Source: an uncultured Acetobacteraceae bacterium (GTDB lineage: Bacteria; Pseudomonadota; Alphaproteobacteria; Acetobacterales; Acetobacteraceae). Taken from it: a stretch of DNA of 49,026 bases. Position 1 is the stretch's first letter, and each line of letters opens with the position of its first letter. Below are positions 43,889 to 49,026 of the stretch, piece after piece. Where the stretch lies: contig CAIYDT010000138.1 in assembly GCA_903924985.1 (NCBI GenBank), forward strand, positions 1 through 49,026. Direction: 5' to 3'. Position numbers and translations under genes: made by a program. The notes beneath the pieces are model-generated. The model did no database searches. It was not told the DNA's origin and was given only the letters and a program-made list of their open reading frames with translations.

Positions 43889-44689
43889 CTACGCCGCTTC
43901 CGCCAACTGCCGAGGCCGATAAATCGCGATATGCGTCACCCGCGCCACCGGTGTCGCCTCATTCGCGACCACCAGCGCATCGATCTCCACCCACTTGTGC
44001 CCCTTGTGCTCGTAGTTCTTCGTGACCCGCGCCCGCACGTTCAGCGTATCCCCCACCCGAGCCAGGCCGAGGTTCTGCACCGAACTCCCCATATGCATCC
44101 AGGCCGGCAGGATCACGTTATGCGTCAGCGCCCAGTTGCAGCAGCGTAACACCGTCCCTGGATGCACGATTCCCTCATTCAGGTACAATCCCAAAGTCTC
44201 CCGCGTGTCGCCGATATCCTGGGTTTGATACGCCGGCGTCACCGTCAGCGGGTTCATGCCGAGCCAATCGCCCACCGCAATCGATTTCTCGTCTGCCGCG
44301 ACACGGTTCGCCCGAGGGGCGAGGGCAACAAAATCCGATAATAACGGGGCGGGCACAGGCCCAGCCGGCATCCCCGCCCGCCCGATGGCGCAGAGCACGC
44401 CGCCGCTGTTCACCGCGATCTCCATGCCGTTGGCGTCTTCCACCGCGGTAATTTCGGCGATGTCGCCCTCGTAGACGGGCTTGCCGAACTTGGCCTCCCC
44501 GGTGCCGCGTTCCAGCCACTCACGACCCCATTTCAAAACGGGCATGTGCGACATGTAGGCGTAGACATGCACCCCGCCGACAAGCCCGCCCTTGAAGCCG
44601 AAGCGCTGCGCCGTGGCGTCGTCGTGGATTTTGTTCTCCGACGCTTTGGCGGTGTTGAACGCGGAGACCTGGTACGGGGGAAGGGTCAT
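43889..44689 (-). CDS. MaoC-like double-hotdog hydratase family protein
   Basis: A 266-residue protein with hotdog-fold marks. The N-terminal SENKIHDDATAQRFGFKGGLVGG resembles the hydratase-2 active-site motif, and the C-terminal half repeats the fold (VGDTLNVRARVTKNYEHKGHKWVEID). MaoC-like enzymes hydrate trans-2-enoyl-CoAs; the neighbouring acyl-CoA dehydrogenase pair would supply such a product. It lacks the ketoreductase domain of multifunctional enzymes. Two repeat hairpins follow its start. A thioesterase-like function is the main alternative. Confidence 0.72.
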   Translation of the reverse strand: MTLPPYQVSAFNTAKASENKIHDDATAQRFGFKGGLVGGVHVYAYMSHMPVLKWGREWLERGTGEAKFGKPVYEGDIAEITAVEDANGMEIAVNSGGVLCAIGRAGMPAGPVPAPLLSDFVALAPRANRVAADEKSIAVGDWLGMNPLTVTPAYQTQDIGDTRETLGLYLNEGIVHPGTVLRCCNWALTHNVILPAWMHMGSSVQNLGLARVGDTLNVRARVTKNYEHKGHKWVEIDALVVANEATPVARVTHIAIYRPRQLAEAA

Positions 44690-44750
44690 GGGTCGGTTTC
44701 CTTGTGTCGTCCCCGTTCGGGGTATCTTTAAGCAACTGTGCCGGCGGGGG

Positions 44751-44771
44751 CCCTCGGGTCAAGCCCGAGGG
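44751..44771. repeat. REP-like hairpin upstream of the MaoC-like gene
   Basis: CCCTCGGG (44751-44758), loop TCAAG, CCCGAGGG (44764-44771): a perfect 8-bp stem with the same loop as the 20623 element. Confidence 0.65.
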
Positions 44772-44801
44772 TGGCGTTTAGTCGTGCCGCACTGGCATGA
44801 G

Positions 44802-44825
44802 ATGGCCGGGCACGGGCCCGGCCAT
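44802..44825. repeat. REP-like hairpin after the VOC dioxygenase-like gene
   Basis: ATGGCCGGGC (44802-44811) pairs with GCCCGGCCAT (44816-44825) around ACGG. The GACGGTTG flank matches the element at 32783. It lies 18 bp past the stop of the VOC gene and may terminate it. Confidence 0.65.
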
Positions 44826-44842
44826 GACGGTTGATAAAGACC

Positions 44843-45733
44843 TCAGTTCAGCGCCCACAAACCAACCTCATACCCCGGCACGAAGTTGCGGTTGTTCATG
44901 TCCGGGTTGCGATTGACAAAAACCCGATTGAACATCGGGTGGCGCATCGACCGAGTCTCATGCTCGATCGTGAAGATGGGCTTGTTGGTGTCCACGTCGA
45001 CGATATCCAGAAAGCGATACTGGTGCTGGTCGCTTTCCTCGGTGATCAGACCGCGCTCCAGCAGTTTCTTGTGCGGGCCGGAGAAGTCCGCCAGCGTGAT
45101 CTGGATGTGGTGGCCGTCGTATTCCGGGTGCTTCGTAGCGCTTTCCCGGTAGATCACTTTGCTCTCGGCGGAGGTATTGGCCCAGGCGAAGGCGCCCCGC
45201 TCATCGGACGAAACGCCGGCGATGCCGCCCAGGATCTCGGTATAGAACTTCGCGATACCATCCAGCTTGGTGCCCACGGGCACGTCGAACTCCACATACG
45301 GCATGCCTAGGCGCATCGGCCCGAACAGCGACGGGGTCGGGGCGTGGCAACGGATGCGGTTGCCCCAGGGGCAGGTGGTCTCCACCACGTCGCCCGCGAT
45401 GCGGTACGAATACTGCGTCCCCTCCAGGAACTTCTTGGCATATTCCAGCCGTGTCAGCAGCGCTTCCAGGTCCGGCAGCACCAGCCCCGTGGTGCCGCGC
45501 ACCACCTGGGTGCCGCGGGTCGGCAGATGGAACTGGCCTCGGCCCACGTTCACCCACATGTTCTCCAACCCCGCCATCAGGTACGGGTCGCGGGTCAGGC
45601 CCAGGCCCATGAGGTAGTACGCTGTCGCCTTACCCTGATCCGGCACCAACACGTTGACGTGGCCGAGCTCCACGATATTACCGAGGTCCTCCTCGGCACG
45701 GTTAAATTTCGGCTGTGCTGCCATGTCGTTCAT
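44843..45733 (-). CDS. Two-domain VOC (extradiol-dioxygenase-like) protein
   Basis: A 296-residue protein of the vicinal-oxygen-chelate superfamily with two modules. The first is VELGHVNVLVPD (near 22-33) and the second carries YVEFDVPVGTKLDGI and HHIQITLADFSGPH. Type I extradiol dioxygenases have His, His and Glu; candidate residues are in each module but I cannot align them firmly. It could also be a lyase. ATG 45733 has GGGAG 10 bp upstream. The longer frame upstream overlaps the divergent MFS gene and is not coding. The promoter region shared with it is only about 30-40 bp. Confidence 0.7.
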   Translation of the reverse strand: MNDMAAQPKFNRAEEDLGNIVELGHVNVLVPDQGKATAYYLMGLGLTRDPYLMAGLENMWVNVGRGQFHLPTRGTQVVRGTTGLVLPDLEALLTRLEYAKKFLEGTQYSYRIAGDVVETTCPWGNRIRCHAPTPSLFGPMRLGMPYVEFDVPVGTKLDGIAKFYTEILGGIAGVSSDERGAFAWANTSAESKVIYRESATKHPEYDGHHIQITLADFSGPHKKLLERGLITEESDQHQYRFLDIVDVDTNKPIFTIEHETRSMRHPMFNRVFVNRNPDMNNRNFVPGYEVGLWALN

Positions 45734-45772
45734 TGGTCTTCTCCCGAGCGTTGATTCTGCTACGTGGAAACC

Positions 45773-47038
45773 ATGATAACCAAGGGAGCAAACAACACAA
45801 CAAGCGGCCTGCGCGCCCTTTTGGCGGCGCCATCGTTCCTCCGTCTGTGGGCGATTGGCGGTTGCGTGAACACCATGCGGTGGTTCGAGCTGCTCTCTGC
45901 CGCCCTGTTCACCCTGGATGTCACCGGCTCCGGCCTCGACGTCGCCATCGTCTCCTCCGCCCGTACCATGCCCATGCTCCTGCTCGGCGCCTTCTCCGGC
46001 GTCGTCAGTGAGGCGGTGAACCGCAAACACGTGCTGCTGATCGGTCAGATCATGGCGTGCCTATCGTCCGGCAGCATCGCGATTCTGGCATGGTCCGACG
46101 TCGTGCGCCCCTGGCATCTGGGCGTCGCGGCGGCGGTCACGGGGGTCGTCTGGTCTACCGAAATGGCCACCAGACGCCGCATGGTGGGGGAATGCGTGGA
46201 GGTCCCCCTCGTCTCCCGAGCCCTCGCGCTCGATACCATGTCCAACTCCTTCACCCGTTTGATCGGCCCTGTCGCAGCCGGCGCCATCTATCAGACGGTG
46301 GGGATTACCGGGTCGTACATGGCCTCGACCGCCGTGTTCGCACTGGCGGCGTTCCTGGTCTTCGGCCTGCGCCACAAGCAGAACACCCGCCGGCTGGTCA
46401 TAAGCCAGGTGCCTCGCGACCTGGCGGAGGGCATCCGCTACGCCCGCGGCAACGTCACCATCGCCGGCGTGCTGATGGTCACGATCTTCATGAATTTGCT
46501 GGGTTTCCCCTATTCCGCCTTGGTCGCCCCCATCGGCAAAATGGTGTTCCAGGTGTCCCCCACGCTGGTCGGGGTCCTCGCCGCATCCGAGTCCTTCGGC
46601 GCCTTCCTCGGCGGCATCTGGTTGACCTCCGGCGGACCCAACCTGACCGGGCGGACGCTGATGGTCGGCGGCTCCATCCTGCTCATGGCCTGCGTCATCC
46701 TGATGCCGCTCTCCCCGTTCTTCTCCCTGGCCTGCGGCCTGCTGGCGGTCGGAGGATTCGGGTCGTCCGCCTTCGCCAACATGCAGACATCGCTGATCGT
46801 GCTGCACACGCCCAGCCATATAAGGTCGCGGTTGATGGGCCTGCTGACGGTGTGCATCGGCATGGGCCCGCTCGGCATTCTGCTGTTCGGCGCCGTGGCG
46901 GACTGGGTCGGGCCCATGCTGGCCATCGATCTGGTCGCGACGGTGGGATTGGCCTGCGTCATAGCCTCGGGCCTTTGGTGGCAACGGCGGGAAAAACGAG
47001 GTATAGTACCGGAAATCAACCCAGGAGGCGTCCCATGA
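45773..47038 (+). CDS. MFS transporter
   Basis: A 421-residue integral membrane protein with about 12 hydrophobic segments. It resembles the MFS_3-like/enterobactin-exporter group (RTMPMLLLGAFSGVVSEAVNRKHVLLIGQ, with the RK loop between helices 2 and 3). A central cytoplasmic loop lies near 195-225 (LRHKQNTRRL). GTG 45764 is an alternative start three codons upstream. It likely exports a small molecule. Its TGA overlaps the ATG of the VOC gene, so the pair may handle one compound. Confidence 0.87.
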   Translation: MITKGANNTTSGLRALLAAPSFLRLWAIGGCVNTMRWFELLSAALFTLDVTGSGLDVAIVSSARTMPMLLLGAFSGVVSEAVNRKHVLLIGQIMACLSSGSIAILAWSDVVRPWHLGVAAAVTGVVWSTEMATRRRMVGECVEVPLVSRALALDTMSNSFTRLIGPVAAGAIYQTVGITGSYMASTAVFALAAFLVFGLRHKQNTRRLVISQVPRDLAEGIRYARGNVTIAGVLMVTIFMNLLGFPYSALVAPIGKMVFQVSPTLVGVLAASESFGAFLGGIWLTSGGPNLTGRTLMVGGSILLMACVILMPLSPFFSLACGLLAVGGFGSSAFANMQTSLIVLHTPSHIRSRLMGLLTVCIGMGPLGILLFGAVADWVGPMLAIDLVATVGLACVIASGLWWQRREKRGIVPEINPGGVP

Positions 47039-47598
47039 GCCGTAGCCCGGTCGGCGTGAATCACGTTGTGCTAAATGTCCGCGATATGGACGAGTCCCAC
47101 CGCTTCTGGACCGATGTTGTCGGCCTCAAGCAGGTCGGCGCTCTGAAACCCCGGCCGGAGATGGGCAAGTTGCCGCGGATGCGGTTCTACAGCGGCGACC
47201 ACGACGGCAAATTGACCCACCACGATGTGGCGCTGGTGGAAAACCCAAACCTGCCGGCCCCGCCCGAGGGCGGCTGGAACCCGTTCACCGCCCCGCAGGC
47301 GATCAACCACGTCGCCATCGCCATGCCCGACCGCGAATCCTGGCAAGCCAAGCTGGAGGAACTGCAAACCAAGGGCGTCAAATTCAACATGCGCGTCAAT
47401 CACGGCGTGACCCACAGCGTCTACATCAACGATCCCAACGGCTACGGGGTGGAGCTGCTGTACGAACTCCCCCGCGACATGTGGGAAAACGACATCGACG
47501 CCGGTCTGAATTTCCTGGAATTGCTGCCGACCGAAGGGCCGGAGGCGCTCAAGGACGATCTTAAAAACGCCCCCCGCTTCGGCGTGGCAGTGGAATAG
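47035..47598 (+). CDS. VOC-family protein (glyoxalase/dioxygenase-like)
   Basis: A 187-residue single-chain VOC protein. It begins GVNHVVLNVRDMDESHRFW with the usual first-module His, and the second module has INHVAIAMPD and VYINDPNGYGVELLYE with a terminal metal Glu. The ATG at 47035 has a strong AGGAGG at 47023-47028 and overlaps the MFS stop by 4 bp. Such proteins include glyoxalase I, fosfomycin-resistance and catechol-dioxygenase relatives; the activity is not decided by the sequence. Confidence 0.8.
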   Translation: MSRSPVGVNHVVLNVRDMDESHRFWTDVVGLKQVGALKPRPEMGKLPRMRFYSGDHDGKLTHHDVALVENPNLPAPPEGGWNPFTAPQAINHVAIAMPDRESWQAKLEELQTKGVKFNMRVNHGVTHSVYINDPNGYGVELLYELPRDMWENDIDAGLNFLELLPTEGPEALKDDLKNAPRFGVAVE

Positions 47599-47685
47599 CA
47601 ACGGACGTCAGATAGCGCCTTGCCTGCCGGGACGGGGACCGCTATATGCCCGCCTCCGACGTGCGGGACACCGAACGTCGTTGGC

Positions 47686-47762
47686 CGGAGTGTAGCTCAG
47701 CCTGGTAGAGCACTGTGTTCGGGACGCAGGGGCCGGAGGTTCGAATCCTCTCACTCCGACCA
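47686..47762 (+). tRNA. tRNA-Pro (CGG)
   Basis: Acceptor CGGAGTG pairs perfectly with CACTCCG. The anticodon arm CTGTG/CGCAG holds the loop TTCGGGA with anticodon CGG. The T arm is GGAGG-TTCGAAT-CCTCT, the discriminator is A and the CCA is encoded (47760-47762). The next gene starts 25 bp downstream. Confidence 0.95.
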
Positions 47763-47787
47763 GGAGTTTCGGCGCTGGGAGCAAAAG

Positions 47788-48804
47788 ATGCACCATTTGC
47801 CCGCCGTATCTGAAACCGGCCTCCTCGGCGTCATGCATCTGAAGCGCGCCTGGGCTCGGGTTCAAATTCAGAAGCAAGAGCGCCTTCCCTACGATCCCGT
47901 CGAAGGTCATCGAGATCGCCTGGTGTTCCACGCGCTTGGACTGGGATTAGAACAGGCGCTGCAATATCTTGGCCGGACGGACCCCACGCTCGAAGCCTTC
48001 GAACGGTGGATCGTCGAGGTCACCGGCGGCGTGCCACCGGAACGGATCGCCCGCATCAATGCTGCCATGGGCGGCAAACCCCCGCCACCCGAGATCGCCG
48101 CGTGGCTGGCCGAGGTGGATGCGCACGAGCCGGTCCTATCGGCGGACGACCTCACTTTCTGGGATGAGCATGGATACGTGATCGTGCACGACGCGGTGCC
48201 CGAGGAATCCAGGCTCGCGGCGATCGAGGCCATCCTCACGCATCGCGGCGCCCGGCTGGACGATGGGGAGTCCTGGTATCGCGGCGGCCAGAGCATCATG
48301 ATCCAATACTTCCAGCACCCAGCCTTCGAGGCCAATCGCTACGCCATGCGCGTGCACAAAGCCTACGCGCAATTATGGGACTCGGCCGATCTGTGGGTCA
48401 CGACCGATCGCGTCGGCTTCAATGTGCCGGAGCGCCCGGGTTGGACATTCCAAGGCCCCGACCTGCATTGGGACACCAGCCTGTCCCGCCCCCTGGGTTT
48501 CAGTACGCAAGGCATCCTGTACCTGACCGACACGACCGCCGAGCAGGGCGCGTTCACCTGCGTCCCCGGTTTCCACCGGCGGATCGACGCATGGCTGGAC
48601 TCCCTGCCGCCGGATGCCAATCCCCGCCAGCAAGACCTTCACGCGCTTGGTTCGAAGCCGATCGCCGGGCGAGCCGGTGACCTGGTCATCTGGCACGATG
48701 CCTTGCCGCACGGCAGCCGCCCGAACCGGGGCGATGTGCCACGCATTGTGCAATACATCGCCATGTATCCGTTCGCGCCGAAGATCGCGGCGGAGTGGGT
48801 GTGA
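47788..48804 (+). CDS. Phytanoyl-CoA-dioxygenase (PhyH)-family protein
   Basis: A 338-residue Fe(II)/2-oxoglutarate-type enzyme. An N-terminal helical extension (about 1-110) precedes the beta core. The iron motif is His227-Trp-Asp229 (HWDTS) with distal His308, and Arg311 (PHGSRPNRG) would bind 2-oxoglutarate. Relatives hydroxylate phytanoyl-CoA or small metabolites. ATG 47788 has GGGAG about 6 bp upstream; the open frame before it crosses the tRNA and is not coding. Cotranscription with tRNA-Pro is possible. The substrate is unknown. Confidence 0.83.
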   Translation: MHHLPAVSETGLLGVMHLKRAWARVQIQKQERLPYDPVEGHRDRLVFHALGLGLEQALQYLGRTDPTLEAFERWIVEVTGGVPPERIARINAAMGGKPPPPEIAAWLAEVDAHEPVLSADDLTFWDEHGYVIVHDAVPEESRLAAIEAILTHRGARLDDGESWYRGGQSIMIQYFQHPAFEANRYAMRVHKAYAQLWDSADLWVTTDRVGFNVPERPGWTFQGPDLHWDTSLSRPLGFSTQGILYLTDTTAEQGAFTCVPGFHRRIDAWLDSLPPDANPRQQDLHALGSKPIAGRAGDLVIWHDALPHGSRPNRGDVPRIVQYIAMYPFAPKIAAEWV

Positions 48805-48821
48805 ACGTTCTATTTTATTCG

Positions 48822-48850
48822 TCGTCCCCGGGGCGTGACCCGAGGGCCGC
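48822..48850. repeat. Degenerate REP-like element
   Basis: GTCGTCCCCGGGGCGTGACCCGAGGG resembles the CCCGGG-centred elements elsewhere in the window, but two stem positions mismatch. It lies just after the PhyH gene. Confidence 0.35.
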
Positions 48851-48945
48851 CCGCCGCACAGGTCGTGGGATCCAAAACGCGAGTGAACCTAAATCCGGCA
48901 GTTGGATGATTGCCAAGCCCGGGAGAATCGTTGGATTCTGCCGGT

Positions 48946-49026
48946 ATGACCCAGCAAATCCCAGGTGCGGTCAGTCACCCCTCGGGTGAACAACCGCCAG
49001 TTGAAGAGCCGCCCGCGACCGCTGAC
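48946..49026 (+). CDS. Start of an unidentified gene (partial)
   Basis: ATG 48946 opens a frame that stays open to the window edge (27 codons): MTQQIPGAVSHPSGEQPP, then acidic and Pro-rich. That is a plausible disordered N-terminus. GGGAG lies about 20 bp upstream, too far for a good Shine-Dalgarno, so the start is uncertain. No family can be named from this much sequence. Confidence 0.35.
   Translation, partial: MTQQIPGAVSHPSGEQPPVEEPPATAD

Noticed and set aside
45734-46030. 99-residue extension of the VOC protein
   Set aside because: It lies antisense to the MFS gene; the extra residues are low-quality and ATG 45733 has GGGAG.
47686-47762. tRNA-Pro as an integration site of a mobile island
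   Set aside because: No integrase or repeated tRNA 3' end is seen in the window; the downstream gene looks native in composition.

Overview
The window is GC-rich, densely packed bacterial DNA that reads most like an alphaproteobacterium, probably a relative of the Acetobacteraceae/Rhodospirillales. The support is the run pcm - tolC - popZ (DUF2497) - valS at 26.5-32.1 kb, a PopZ-type polar organiser, and genes coupled by ATGA/GTGA/TGATG overlaps. The placement is an inference from gene content only. No phage, plasmid, transposase, integrase or CRISPR array is visible.

Layout. 0-4.1 kb: the tail of an unidentified gene, leuC-leuD, a PAP2-type membrane phosphatase and, convergent, a bifunctional ManC/AlgA enzyme. 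4.2-13.8 kb: a short SelW/Rdx-family gene with an in-frame UGA and a bacterial SECIS-like hairpin, then two MoxR ATPase + VWA modules. The modules (4.5-6.5 kb plus strand, 11.4-13.8 kb minus strand) bracket a MetE-like protein, two SDRs, an FkbM methyltransferase, a methylmalonyl-CoA epimerase-like protein and a sulfurtransferase. 13.9-19.7 kb: a small globin, then a coupled catabolic operon (acyl-CoA dehydrogenase, SucC/SucD-like ligase, HMG-CoA-lyase-like enzyme, CaiB-type CoA transferase). 19.7-25.5 kb: SMP-30-type lactonase, HpcH/HpaI aldolase, a small unknown protein, a hydantoinase, an FAD oxidoreductase and a Tat-exported amidohydrolase. 25.5-26.5 kb: tRNA-Cys and the only long stretch without a convincing gene, carrying a family of short hairpin repeats. 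26.5-32.1 kb: housekeeping block. 32.1-32.75 kb: the scar of a molybdenum hydroxylase operon. 32.8-41.3 kb: TauD-like dioxygenase, PLP aminotransferase, 2-hydroxyacid dehydrogenase, SRPBCC protein and a glcD-glcE-(membrane protein)-glcF-TPR operon. 41.3-49.0 kb: a PimC/PimD-like acyl-CoA dehydrogenase pair, a MaoC-like hydratase, VOC proteins, an MFS transporter, tRNA-Pro, a PhyH-type dioxygenase and the start of one more gene.

Taken together the region looks like a chromosomal segment of a soil or aquatic heterotroph with many routes for organic acids, CoA-linked dicarboxylates, glycolate and cyclic amides, set around ordinary housekeeping genes.

The most valuable observation is the probable selenoprotein at 4229-4447. 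Ordinary gene calling would miss or truncate it, because its codon 11 is TGA. Other points worth a second look are the decayed isoquinoline-1-oxidoreductase-like scar, two families of intergenic palindromic repeats, a possible two-state leader upstream of valS, and the 14.3-19.7 kb operon of unknown substrate.
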